A stretch of 64,000 nt of DNA from Aurantimicrobium minutum. GTDB taxonomy: Bacteria > Actinomycetota > Actinomycetes > Actinomycetales > Microbacteriaceae. The stretch spans positions 744,001 to 808,000 of the forward strand of contig NZ_JARXXV010000001.1 of assembly GCF_029893825.1 (NCBI RefSeq). Reading direction: 5' to 3'. The position numbers and the translations under genes are program-made. The notes under the pieces are model-generated. The model did not search any database. It saw nothing but the letters and a program-made list of their open reading frames with translations, and was not told the DNA's origin. Positions within the stretch are counted from its first letter, which is position 1, and each line of letters starts with the position of its first letter. Below are positions 43,948 through 52,395 of the stretch, piece after piece.

Positions 43948-44973
43948 ATGCCCGTCGCAACCCCGGAACAGTATGCAGAGATGCTCGACAAGGCAAAGGC
44001 CAAGGGCTTTGCATACCCCGCGTTCAACGTTTCGAGCTCACAGACGCTCAACGCTGTTCTCCAGGGTCTAACCGAAGCTGGTTCTGACGGCATCATCCAG
44101 GTCACCACCGGTGGTGCTGACTACTTTGCTGGTCACACCGTTAAGGCACGTGCAACCGGTGCTCTCGCTTTCGCAAAGTTTGCACACGAAGTAGCGAAGA
44201 GCTACCCCATCACCGTGGCACTTCACACCGACCACTGCCCCAAGAACGCACTCGATGACTTCGTTCTTCCTCTGATCGCAGCAAGCGAAGAAGAGGTCAA
44301 GGCTGGCCGTAACCCTATCTTCCAGTCACACATGTGGGACGGTTCTGCTGTTCCTCTGGCTGAGAACCTCGAGATTGCTCAGATGATGCTCGAGAAGACC
44401 AAGAACATCAACGCCATCCTTGAGGTTGAGATCGGTGTTGTTGGTGGCGAGGAAGACGGCGTCTCTCACGACATCAACGACAGCCTCTACACCACCATTG
44501 AAGACGGCATCAAGACCGTTGAAGCACTGGGTCTGGGCGAAAACGGTCGCTACATGGCCGCTATGACTTTCGGAAACGTTCACGGTGTCTACAAGCCCGG
44601 AAACGTAAAGCTTCGCCCCGAACTCCTCAAGGAAATCCAGGAAGGTGTTGCTGCCAAGTTCGGCACCGGCGCTAAGCCTTTCGACCTCGTATTCCACGGT
44701 GGTTCTGGTTCTACTGACGCTGAAATCGCAGAAGCTGTTGCCAACGGTGTCATCAAGATGAACGTTGACACCGACACCCAGTACGCCTTCACCCGCTCTG
44801 TTGCAGACACCATGTTCCGCAACTACGACGGTGTGCTCAAGGTTGATGGCGAAATGGGCAACAAGAAGATCTATGACCCTCGCGCATGGGGCAAGCTCGC
44901 TGAGACTGCCATGGCAGCACGTGTTGTGCAGTCGACCCAGCAGCTCGGTTCTGCTGGCCACTCGGGCAAGTAA
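43948..44973 (+). CDS. fba: Class II fructose-bisphosphate aldolase
   Basis: 341 residues, the long form typical of actinobacteria. Zinc ligands and the substrate site are visible in VALHTDHCPK, the Glu/His segments ILEVEIGVVGGEEDG and FGNVHGVYKPGNVKL, and the phosphate loop VFHGGSGST. It interconverts fructose-1,6-bisphosphate with DHAP and GAP. AAGGAG lies 6 bases before ATG. Codon choice is highly biased to C-ending codons, as expected of a strongly expressed gene. Confidence 0.98.
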   Translation: MPVATPEQYAEMLDKAKAKGFAYPAFNVSSSQTLNAVLQGLTEAGSDGIIQVTTGGADYFAGHTVKARATGALAFAKFAHEVAKSYPITVALHTDHCPKNALDDFVLPLIAASEEEVKAGRNPIFQSHMWDGSAVPLAENLEIAQMMLEKTKNINAILEVEIGVVGGEEDGVSHDINDSLYTTIEDGIKTVEALGLGENGRYMAAMTFGNVHGVYKPGNVKLRPELLKEIQEGVAAKFGTGAKPFDLVFHGGSGSTDAEIAEAVANGVIKMNVDTDTQYAFTRSVADTMFRNYDGVLKVDGEMGNKKIYDPRAWGKLAETAMAARVVQSTQQLGSAGHSGK

Positions 44974-44983
44974 GACACTCTGT

Positions 44984-45508
44984 ATGGCTGAGTCACCTGA
45001 GAACACCCCTGCTCCCGTGAAGGAAGAGAAGGCTTCTCAGGTGACCCCGCCAGTGAAAAAACAAGACGACTCGAAGCAGGCTCCGACTCCTCTGACTCCT
45101 GAGCAGAAGAAGGAGCGGAGCCTTGCTCTCGATCGCATGATCACTTGGGGCTTGATTTTTGTCGCCGTGTATTCGGTGTTCTCTGGACTTGGCGATTACA
45201 TCAACCCTCGAGCAGTGATGAATCAGCTCTTTGATGAGCTCAATACTCTCAACCCTGCTTTCAAGCTCGACACCTTCACGAACGTGGCATTCGCCGTGAA
45301 GATGGGCTGGGTTGCCGTGACCATGCAGGCTGTTGTCTTGGCCATGGTGGTGTGGATCTCACGCCAACGCATGAAAGCTAAGAAGTTCTCGTGGTGGATT
45401 CCTGTAGTTGGAGCACTGATCTCTAACGCACTGTCCACCGCGTGTATTTTTGTGATTCTGTTTGCAGACCCAAGCTTCCAAGAATCCATCACCGCGTTGA
45501 TGAAATAA
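44984..45508 (+). CDS. Membrane protein of unknown function (possibly DUF6264)
   Basis: 174 residues from ATG 44984, 10 bp after fba; the frame extends back into fba but that part is not used. An acidic/Pro-Lys-rich cytosolic N-terminus of about 45 residues precedes three hydrophobic helices (MITWGLIFVAVYSVFSGLGDYI, NVAFAVKMGWVAVTMQAVVLA, WWIPVVGALISNALSTACIFVIL). I tentatively place it in DUF6264, a family of actinobacterial membrane proteins. It is probably co-transcribed with fba and ends before a strong terminator. Confidence 0.75.
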   Translation: MAESPENTPAPVKEEKASQVTPPVKKQDDSKQAPTPLTPEQKKERSLALDRMITWGLIFVAVYSVFSGLGDYINPRAVMNQLFDELNTLNPAFKLDTFTNVAFAVKMGWVAVTMQAVVLAMVVWISRQRMKAKKFSWWIPVVGALISNALSTACIFVILFADPSFQESITALMK

Positions 45509-45522
45509 CAAATAAGTTCACG

Positions 45523-45555
45523 ACGAAGGCCCCGGCACTATGCCGGGGCCTTCGT
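45523..45555. terminator. Bidirectional terminator
   Basis: Perfect 15-bp stem ACGAAGGCCCCGGCA (45523-45537), loop CTA, TGCCGGGGCCTTCGT (45541-45555), followed by GTTGTTCT on the plus strand and by TGAACTTATTTGTTATTT on the minus strand. It separates the convergent fba unit and the sugar ABC operon. It is the only convergent junction in the window with a spacer and a terminator. Confidence 0.9.
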
Positions 45556-45573
45556 GTTGTTCTATCCGTGAAA

Positions 45574-46812
45574 CTACATTCGAACGAGTGAACCACCCGA
45601 GCGCTTACGAGAAAGAGCATCGATGGTTGCAGCTGCGATCAGAACGCCACCGGTAACCAGGAAGTTGATACCTGCTGGCAGACCGATCAGACCCAGACCG
45701 TTGTCGATGATGGCGATAACCAGTGCACCGATAGCTGCGTGGATGAGCTTTCCACGACCACCAAAGAGGCTCACGCCACCCACAACTGCGGCGGCAACAC
45801 CGGAGAGCACAATGGAGCGTCCTGCGGATGCTTCCACCGAACCGAGGCGGCTGACGTGGAGGAGACCGGAAACCACAGCGAGTGTGGAACAGATCACGAA
45901 TGCGGAGATGCGGATCGAGGCAACCTTGATACCGGAACGGCGGGCAGCTTCAGGGTTACCACCAACTGCGTAGAGGTGACGACCGAAACGGGTGCGGTCC
46001 AGTACGAAGGTTCCGATGAAGATGATGGCAATCACCACGGGGATGACGATGGGAACACCGCTAATGGGAAGAATCGAAACGCTTCTGTTCTCGTTCAGCA
46101 CGGCAACCAGGATTGAGGAAAGACCACCAATCACAATCACCTTGGCAATCATGAGCGAGATGGGGCGAGAGGTGAGTCCTGCCTTGCTGCGGCGAGCGCG
46201 GTCCCACAGGGAAAGTCCCAAGGTAACAAGCACCATCACAACAACCATCAGCCAACCACCCCAGTCAGGCATGTTGGAGTTCATCAGCGCGAGGATCTCA
46301 GGGATGTCAACGCGGTAAAGACCACCGTCGCCGAGCATGATCAGCTGGAGACCCTGGAAGCCCAGGAATAGACCCAGTGTGACCACGAAGGAGGGAACAC
46401 CAATCTTCGCCACGAAGAAACCAATGAAGGAACCAACGAGCAGACCAACACAGAGTGCACCGAGAACGGCAATAGGCCAAGGGAGTCCCATCTTCTGGTT
46501 CAAGATGATGAACAGACCCATACCTACACCGGCGGTCACACCAGCAGAGAGGTCGATTTCTGCAAGCAACAGAACAAACACCAGAGCACAGGCAAGAACG
46601 GTGAGTTCAGCTGCCTGGACGAAGAGGTTTGCCACGTTGAGCTTGGTGAGGAAGTAGGGGCTCAGGCCCGTGAAGAGCACGGCCAATGCAAGCAGTGCAA
46701 CGACAGCGGGCAGTGCGCCCATGTCACCGTTCTTGATGCGCTGGAAGTAGCCAACGATCTGGTCTTTGAGGGTTCCCTCTTGACCGGAAGCAATCAGTTG
46801 TGGTGCAGACAT
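45574..46812 (-). CDS. Sugar ABC transporter permease (CUT2/XylH-like)
   Basis: 412 residues with about ten hydrophobic segments. Marks of the BPD_transp_2 family of ribose/xylose/fructose permeases: AELTVLACALVFVLLLAEIDLSAG and the late DRTRFGRHLYAVGGNPEAARRSGI (EAA-like loop) and SRLGSVEASAG. It is the last gene of the operon, overlapping the ATPase stop by 1 bp (TAATG). A single permease presumably forms a homodimer. Confidence 0.95.
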   Translation of the reverse strand: MSAPQLIASGQEGTLKDQIVGYFQRIKNGDMGALPAVVALLALAVLFTGLSPYFLTKLNVANLFVQAAELTVLACALVFVLLLAEIDLSAGVTAGVGMGLFIILNQKMGLPWPIAVLGALCVGLLVGSFIGFFVAKIGVPSFVVTLGLFLGFQGLQLIMLGDGGLYRVDIPEILALMNSNMPDWGGWLMVVVMVLVTLGLSLWDRARRSKAGLTSRPISLMIAKVIVIGGLSSILVAVLNENRSVSILPISGVPIVIPVVIAIIFIGTFVLDRTRFGRHLYAVGGNPEAARRSGIKVASIRISAFVICSTLAVVSGLLHVSRLGSVEASAGRSIVLSGVAAAVVGGVSLFGGRGKLIHAAIGALVIAIIDNGLGLIGLPAGINFLVTGGVLIAAATIDALSRKRSGGSLVRM

Positions 46813-47561
46813 TAGTTGACCTCTTCCAAGCTCTTGGTTCCAGTGATGTAACCAACGACGTCATCGCGGTTGGTTTCACTGGTCTTCAGGGATGCAACCA
46901 TGCGACCGAGGTAGAGGACTGCGATGTCATCGCAGACCTGGAATACGTCAGCCAGGTTGTGGCTAATGATGATGACAGCGATACCGCTGTCTGCAAGGCG
47001 GCGAACCAGGTTGAGTACCTGCTCGGTCTGGGCAACACCCAGTGCAGCGGTGGGCTCATCGAGGATGACCATCTTGGCATTACGTAGAACGGAGCGACCA
47101 ATCGCTACAGTCTGGCGCTGACCACCGGAGAGTGAGGACACCTTCTGACGTACAGACTTCACGGTGCGAACCGAGAGGGACTGCAGTGCCTTGGTGGCAG
47201 CGAATTCCATCTCGGCTTCGTTGAGGGTTCCCATGGTGGTCTCTTCGCGACCGAGGAACATGTTCTGCACGATGTCGAGGTTGTCGCACAATGCGAGGTC
47301 TTGGTACACAACTTCGATACCAAGAGCGCTGGACTGGCGTGGGGAGGTGAGGTGAACGTCTTCGCCTTCGAACTTCACTGTTCCCTCATCGAAAGGCTGA
47401 ACGCCCGAGAGTCCCTTGATCAGTGTTGACTTACCTGCACCGTTGTCACCAACGAGTGCGGTCACGCGACCTGCATATGCCTTGAAGTCGATGCCTTTGA
47501 GAACCTCTACAGGTCCAAAGCTCTTCTTCACGCTTGCAAGTTCAATGAGTGGCACATCCAT
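46812..47561 (-). CDS. Sugar ABC transporter ATP-binding protein (single NBD)
   Basis: 249 residues from ATG 47561; the frame has another ATG two codons earlier but AAGGGAG is correctly spaced only for 47561. Walker A GDNGAGKST, signature LSGGQRQ, Walker B MVILDEPTAALG and switch His in IIISHN are intact. Most CUT2 importers (XylG, RbsA, MglA) have two NBDs fused in about 500 residues; here there is one, as in FrcA of the rhizobial fructose importer. That hints at a FrcBCA-like system with two copies of this chain. Confidence 0.94.
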   Translation of the reverse strand: MDVPLIELASVKKSFGPVEVLKGIDFKAYAGRVTALVGDNGAGKSTLIKGLSGVQPFDEGTVKFEGEDVHLTSPRQSSALGIEVVYQDLALCDNLDIVQNMFLGREETTMGTLNEAEMEFAATKALQSLSVRTVKSVRQKVSSLSGGQRQTVAIGRSVLRNAKMVILDEPTAALGVAQTEQVLNLVRRLADSGIAVIIISHNLADVFQVCDDIAVLYLGRMVASLKTSETNRDDVVGYITGTKSLEEVN

Positions 47562-47672
47562 GCCCATCTCCCTTGATTCTGGCTAACCCATTTTTAGTTA
47601 GCGATTTATAAAAAACTTGTGGCCTCAGGCGAGGAATGTCACTCGCGCGGGCGGTGGTGCTGATGTAAATGA

Positions 47673-47706
47673 CTTGGCGCCGATCGAGGGTACGACCGGC
47701 GCCAAG
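47673..47706 (-). promoter_or_regulatory. Intergenic hairpin between binding-protein and ATPase genes
   Basis: CTTGGCGCCG (47673-47682) and CGGCGCCAAG (47697-47706): 10-bp stem, 14-nt loop, 18 bp past the binding-protein stop in a 162-bp gap. No U-tract follows on the minus strand, so it is more likely a processing or stabilising element that keeps binding-protein mRNA in excess over the membrane components, an arrangement common in ABC operons. Confidence 0.6.
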
Positions 47707-47723
47707 CCTGACTTACAAGGTTG

Positions 47724-48782
47724 TTACTTTACGCCGTACTTTGCACAAGCGTCCTTGAGAGCTGCGGTGCAGATCTCGGATGCCTTCGCGTCACCAGCGG
47801 TTACAACGTCGATGACCTTTTCAGGACCGACCTTGATGGGGGTTACTGCAATGAAGGGGGTTCCATCTGCAAGCTTCTTGTCTGCAGTTGGGTTCTCGCC
47901 CTTGAGGATTGCAATGATGGTGTCTGCAGCTGCGGTTGCTTCAAGCGCTACTGGCTTGTAAACGGTGCAGGTCTGCTTTCCGAGGAGTACGTTCTGCAGA
48001 CCAGCTACAGATGCGTCCTGACCAGAAACAGGAACGGTCTTGCCGTTCTTGTCGAGGATGTTGATAACTGCAGCAGCGTTGGTGTCGTTTGCTACCCAAA
48101 CAGCGTCAACGTTTCCACCGAGAGCGGTGTATGCCTGCTCGAATGCGGTTCCAGCCTTAGCGCCGTCCCAGGTACCAGGGGTTTCCTGAGCAGGCTTGAT
48201 GCCAGCAGCCGACATTGCTGCAACAGCACCGTCGTAGAACATCTTTGCGTTACCGTCAGCGGGGTCTCCACCTACGTAAACAACAGAAGCAGTTGCGGGG
48301 TCCTTGCCAGCAGCCTTGAGGCCGTCAACGATGCACTCACCTTCGAGCTGACCAACGTACTCGTTGTCGAACGATACGTAGTAGTTAGCACCCTCGAGTG
48401 GGCGGTCGTAAGCGATAACTGGGATACCCGCCTTGGAAGCCTTAGCAGCTACCTGTACACCTGCACCGTTAAGGTCGTCGAGAACCATAACGCCACAACC
48501 CTTGCTCATCATCTGGTCAGCAATGGTTGCGTACTTTGCGGTGTCACCCTGTGCGTTCTGGATGTCAGCTTCGAAACCAGCAGCGGTCAGAGCCTTCTCC
48601 AGCTGGGGGCGGTCCTGCGACTCGTAACGAGGCGAAGACTCGGTGTCAGGAAGAATTACACATGCGCGCTTACCTGCAGCGTTGGTGTCGCTGCCAGGAG
48701 TGCCGTTGCTGGCACAGCCTGAAAGGGTAAGTGCTGCTACTGCGGTAAGTGCAGCAATTGAGATCAATGAAGACTTCTTCAT
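47724..48782 (-). CDS. Sugar-binding lipoprotein of ABC transporter
   Basis: 352 residues. Signal peptide and lipobox SLISIAALTAVAALTLSGC, then a periplasmic-binding-protein type I fold: ACVILPDTESSPRYESQDRPQLEKAL, VMVLDDLNGAGVQVAAKASKAGIPVIAYDRP, VSFDNEYVGQLEG and AVWVANDTNAAAVI. The YDRP and SFDN segments resemble xylose/ChvE/FrcB-type binders. First gene of the operon. GGGGGAG precedes ATG 48782 and is part of a structured leader. The ROK repressor is encoded divergently. Confidence 0.95.
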   Translation of the reverse strand: MKKSSLISIAALTAVAALTLSGCASNGTPGSDTNAAGKRACVILPDTESSPRYESQDRPQLEKALTAAGFEADIQNAQGDTAKYATIADQMMSKGCGVMVLDDLNGAGVQVAAKASKAGIPVIAYDRPLEGANYYVSFDNEYVGQLEGECIVDGLKAAGKDPATASVVYVGGDPADGNAKMFYDGAVAAMSAAGIKPAQETPGTWDGAKAGTAFEQAYTALGGNVDAVWVANDTNAAAVINILDKNGKTVPVSGQDASVAGLQNVLLGKQTCTVYKPVALEATAAADTIIAILKGENPTADKKLADGTPFIAVTPIKVGPEKVIDVVTAGDAKASEICTAALKDACAKYGVK

Positions 48783-48784
48783 TT

Positions 48785-48830
48785 CTCCCCCTTCATAAAT
48801 AAAAAAGGATCCCGAGCGAGCTCGGGGGTG
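48785..48830 (-). promoter_or_regulatory. Terminator-like leader structure in front of the binding-protein gene
   Basis: On the minus strand, CCCGAG-CTCG-CTCGGG (48826 to 48811) is followed within 4 bases by TTTTTT (48806 to 48801), the form of an intrinsic terminator, only 18 nt before the start codon. The run CCCCC (48828-48824) overlapping the stem could instead pair with GGGGG of the Shine-Dalgarno (48791-48787). Two exclusive folds are possible, suggesting attenuation or masking of translation. No known riboswitch class is recognised. Confidence 0.55.
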
Positions 48831-48867
48831 GTACGTCGGTGAACCACGTATTTATGTTGCCATAGCC

Positions 48868-48934
48868 AACAAATAATTTTCAAATCATTTTGGTCACAAA
48901 CACATAACAAATAAGGGAAGTTTCGTTATTTGTT
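48868..48934. promoter_or_regulatory. Repeated AACAAATAA sites, candidate ROK repressor operators
   Basis: AACAAATAA occurs at 48868-48876 and 48906-48914, and inverted (TTATTTGTT) at 48926-48934; the last two form a dyad with 11-bp spacer. They lie in the 254-bp divergent gap between the binding-protein gene and the ROK regulator, where a shared operator is expected. The remaining part of the gap is AT-rich promoter DNA with no gene. Confidence 0.55.
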
Positions 48935-49036
48935 GTTTTACTCAACAAAAGGTTGAAGGTTAGTGTTGAGCATTTTGATCACTTATTTTGAACACTTTCT
49001 TTGGCTATTTGCGCCAAACTTCGCAACAATAGCTCT

Positions 49037-50263
49037 GTGAGCACAACCCCACCCATCCCCGCTCGTCATGCACTGACGACCAAGGGCAGCAACCGTGAAG
49101 ACATTCGTCGACACAATCTCTCTGCTGTGCTCACTCTGCTTTCCCGAACCGGCGAGATGCCCCGCTCTGCACTAACTGAGTTGACCGGGCTCAACCGTTC
49201 CACCATCTCCGACCTCGTTACAGAGCTCGAAGACCTCGGGCTGGTTACCGAATCTGAGGCGGTGACAACGCAAGGCGTTGGCCGCCCCAGCTTGATGGTC
49301 TCCCCCGCCGAAGAAGTTGTTGCCTTTGCGGTAAACCCCGACATCGATGCCATCACCGTGGGCGTGGTGAGCTTTTCCGGCAAGGTCATTGCCAAGGTCC
49401 GCCAAACCACTGCTGTGCAGCCCGCGGCTGCAACGGCAGCAGATATTGCCAACAAACTCATTGATCAGCTTCGCAAGGACCTGCCCAACAATTACCGCAT
49501 TGCCGGAATTGGAGTTGCTATCCCTGGTCAGGTTCGCCACGCAGACGGAGTTGTTCGACTTGCTCCCCACCTGAACTGGGTCGAAGTTCCCTTCGCGCGC
49601 ATGTTGCAACAGCTCAGCGGCCTCCCTGTTTATATCGACAACGATGCTTCGCTCGGCTCACTTGCCGAACGTGACTTTGGTGCAGGTAAAGGCTTCCGCG
49701 AAATTGTCTACCTCTTCGGTTCTGCCGGTGGTATTGGTGGCGGTGTAATCCACGACGGTATTCCACTGCGGGGCTCCGCAGGCTATGCCGGTGAGCTCGG
49801 CCACGTCCGCATCTCTGACTCTCCTCAAGAAGATGGTTCTGGCCTCACCGGAACGCTAGAGTCCCTAGTTCGTCGTGACGTGCTGCTGGCGGCCCTTGGA
49901 CTCGACAACGCTGACGATGAACAACTTGCTGCTGCCCTGGCTGCAGATAAGTCCGCCAAGGTGCGCAAGATTGCCGAAGCGCAGATAGATGCTCTGGCCA
50001 TTGCCGTGGGCAACTTCGTGAATATCTTTAATCCGGAAGTCATCCTGCTTGCCGGTTATCTCTCCACGCTCTTTAGCTACGACCCCGATCGCTTGCTTAG
50101 CCGATTCCGCTGGAGTTCACTGACCGCTTCACAGGACCGCATGGTGGTTCGCCAGGCAGCGCTTGGAGCAAATCTGCTCATGGTTGGCGCTGCCGGTCTT
50201 GCCCTTGCTCCACTGGTGAATGCACCGGCGAGCACGCAGCTCACACCCGTTCGCGGAAAGTAG
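49037..50263 (+). CDS. ROK-family transcriptional repressor (NagC/XylR type)
   Basis: 408 residues from GTG 49037; TTG 49001 is possible but lies in promoter DNA. N-terminal winged helix (HNLSAVLTLLSRTGEMPRSALTELTGLNRSTISDLVTELEDLGLV), then the ROK sugar-kinase-like fold: VYIDNDASLGSLAERDFGAGKG and GSAGYAGELGHV. The usual zinc motif CGxxGCxE after GELGH is absent (the region reads ISDSPQEDGSGLTG). It presumably represses the divergent ABC operon and is released by the transported sugar. No strong Shine-Dalgarno. Confidence 0.92.
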   Translation: MSTTPPIPARHALTTKGSNREDIRRHNLSAVLTLLSRTGEMPRSALTELTGLNRSTISDLVTELEDLGLVTESEAVTTQGVGRPSLMVSPAEEVVAFAVNPDIDAITVGVVSFSGKVIAKVRQTTAVQPAAATAADIANKLIDQLRKDLPNNYRIAGIGVAIPGQVRHADGVVRLAPHLNWVEVPFARMLQQLSGLPVYIDNDASLGSLAERDFGAGKGFREIVYLFGSAGGIGGGVIHDGIPLRGSAGYAGELGHVRISDSPQEDGSGLTGTLESLVRRDVLLAALGLDNADDEQLAAALAADKSAKVRKIAEAQIDALAIAVGNFVNIFNPEVILLAGYLSTLFSYDPDRLLSRFRWSSLTASQDRMVVRQAALGANLLMVGAAGLALAPLVNAPASTQLTPVRGK

Positions 50264-50265
50264 TC

Positions 50266-51309
50266 CTAGCGACTCTCGCCAGTCAGGAATGCGCCAATCT
50301 GGTGGCGTGCCTGCTGGATCAAGGTGATGTCAGAAACTGCCTCGGCCAGTGGTCGCACAGGTGAATCCCTCAGACCCTGCTCAACAAAAGATGCCAGAGC
50401 TGTTGCTTGGTAGCTCAAGCCCTCATGGGCAACAATGCCGGAGTTGTCATGCCAGGTGGCCACAGGAGCTGGGTTGAACTCAGAAGCAAACAGCGTCAGG
50501 GAAGTGGGCGTGAAGAAAGGCTCACCAACGGTGAGCATTCCTGCAGATCCTGAGATGGAAGCAGAGGTGGGAGTGAAAGCAGAGATGGAGGTCGTGATGC
50601 TTGCCTGCGCTCCGCTTGCATAACCCAGCAGCACAGACACAGTGTCATCCACGCCTGAGGGTGTCAGGGTTCCAGCGGCAGAGACCTTCTGTGCTGCACC
50701 GAGTACGAGCGAGGTGAAAGCAAAGTTATAAATACCCAGATCGAGTAATCCACCGCCGGCGATGGGATCCACCAAACGGGGAATGTGGAGCAGTGCTTGG
50801 CCAAAGTCTGATTGGACTAGCTTCACCTCACCCAAGATGCCCTCAGCAAGGACCTGGCGAATCACATCCGTTTGCGGCAGATAGCGGGTCCACATTGCTT
50901 CCATCACCAGCACACCTGCTGCCTGGGCGGCAGCAGCGATAGCTGCAGCGTCTTCAGCAGTGGGAGCCAGTGGCTTCTCAATCAGTACGTGCTTACCGGC
51001 AGCTATTGCGAGCTCTGCGTGTGCACGGTGGTGCTGCGGATGGGTTGCCACATAGACAACATCGATATCTGGGCGTGCAAGAAGGGCCTCATAGGACTCA
51101 AGAGCAACCTCAATACCGCGGGCGGAAGCAAATGCTTCAGCCCGTCCAAGTGTTTGCGAGGCAACTGCCACCACGCGCTGGGTGGTGTGCTTGTGGGTGG
51201 CGTCGGTGAAGACTTCGGCAATCATGCCCGGACCAATGATTCCCCAGCGCAGAGGAGGTACTGATTCGCTGGGAATCAGTCGAGGTGCGGGAAGACTGGT
51301 GGGCAACAT
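50266..51309 (-). CDS. Gfo/Idh/MocA-family oxidoreductase
   Basis: 347 residues. NAD(P)-binding Rossmann motif WGIIGPGMIAEVF, then VYVATHPQHHRAHAELAIAAGKHVLIEKPLAPT with the catalytic Lys in EKP, and GGLLDLGIYN. The family oxidises or reduces sugars, inositols and related compounds. Position beside the sugar ABC locus suggests action on the imported sugar, but it is convergent with the ROK gene (2-bp gap) and 2 bp from ispH, so co-regulation is not shown. Confidence 0.9.
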   Translation of the reverse strand: MLPTSLPAPRLIPSESVPPLRWGIIGPGMIAEVFTDATHKHTTQRVVAVASQTLGRAEAFASARGIEVALESYEALLARPDIDVVYVATHPQHHRAHAELAIAAGKHVLIEKPLAPTAEDAAAIAAAAQAAGVLVMEAMWTRYLPQTDVIRQVLAEGILGEVKLVQSDFGQALLHIPRLVDPIAGGGLLDLGIYNFAFTSLVLGAAQKVSAAGTLTPSGVDDTVSVLLGYASGAQASITTSISAFTPTSASISGSAGMLTVGEPFFTPTSLTLFASEFNPAPVATWHDNSGIVAHEGLSYQATALASFVEQGLRDSPVRPLAEAVSDITLIQQARHQIGAFLTGESR

Positions 51310-51311
51310 AA

Positions 51312-52334
51312 CTACGACGCGCGCTTAGGTCGAAGTTCTTTCGGCAGTGAGAAGATGAGGTCTTCTTCTGCGGTCTTTACTTCTTGGACATCGTGGAAAC
51401 CTGCTGTGGCAAGAACGCCGAGCACATCTTGAACGAGTTCTTCAGGAACCGAGGCGCCACTGGTCACTCCAACGGTGGAGACTCCCTCGAACCATTCCTG
51501 CTGAATTTCATCCGCGAAGTCCACACGGTGAGAAGCCTTAGCTCCATACTCCAGAGCTACTTCAACCAAACGAACTGAGTTCGAGGAGTTGGCTGAACCC
51601 ACCACTATCACCAGATCAGCATCTGCTGCCACCTTCTTGATGGCAACCTGACGGTTCTGTGTGGCATAGCAAATGTCATCACTGGGAGGATCTTGCAAGT
51701 TGGGGAAGCGCTCCCGAAGCAGGCGAACCGTTTCCATGGTTTCGTCCACACTCAATGTGGTTTGAGATAACCAGACAACCTTGTTGGGGTCTTTGACTTC
51801 AATGGAATCAACCGCGTGGGGACCATCCACGATGGTTACGTGGTCAGGAGCTTCTCCTGCTGTTCCTTCGACCTCTTCGTGGCCGATGTGTCCGATCAGA
51901 AGGATTTCGTAGTCGTCACGGGCAAAGCGGACAGCTTCACGGTGAACCTTGGTCACCAGCGGACAGGTGGCATCAATGGCTTGCATGTTGCGAGATTCCG
52001 CAGCAGCCACCACCGCTGGGGACACTCCATGAGCAGAGAAGACCAGGTGTGAACCTTCGGGAACTTCGTCTACTTCGTTGACGAAGATAGCCCCGGCTTC
52101 TTCCAAGGTGGAAACAACATGCTTGTTGTGAACAATCTCCTTGCGCACATACACCGGTGCACCATAGGTTTCGAGTGCTTTCTCCACGGTGACCACCGCA
52201 CGGTCAACACCAGCGCAATAGCCGCGAGGGGATGCCAGCAGAACACGCTTAGGTTCTGGCGATGGCAATTCAACCAACGTCTTGGTGGGACGTGGGACTC
52301 GGGGCATACCTAGACCGATGTTTCGTGCACTCAC
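51312..52334 (-). CDS. ispH: 4-hydroxy-3-methylbut-2-enyl diphosphate reductase
   Basis: 340 residues from GTG 52334 (ATG 52307 is the alternative). Last enzyme of the MEP isoprenoid pathway, a 4Fe-4S protein. The three cluster cysteines are in [25 protein letters not shown] and [29 protein letters not shown] and [11 protein letters not shown] bind the diphosphate. A TACACT box lies exactly 7 nt before GTG 52334, which supports this start as leaderless. The longer frame (to 52508) overlaps xseA and is rejected. Confidence 0.96.
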   Translation of the reverse strand: MSARNIGLGMPRVPRPTKTLVELPSPEPKRVLLASPRGYCAGVDRAVVTVEKALETYGAPVYVRKEIVHNKHVVSTLEEAGAIFVNEVDEVPEGSHLVFSAHGVSPAVVAAAESRNMQAIDATCPLVTKVHREAVRFARDDYEILLIGHIGHEEVEGTAGEAPDHVTIVDGPHAVDSIEVKDPNKVVWLSQTTLSVDETMETVRLLRERFPNLQDPPSDDICYATQNRQVAIKKVAADADLVIVVGSANSSNSVRLVEVALEYGAKASHRVDFADEIQQEWFEGVSTVGVTSGASVPEELVQDVLGVLATAGFHDVQEVKTAEEDLIFSLPKELRPKRAS

Positions 52335-52395
52335 AAGTTCCAGTGTAGGTGACAGGGGTGAGTGTTTGTCGGGAGTCTCGACTACCGTAGAAGGT

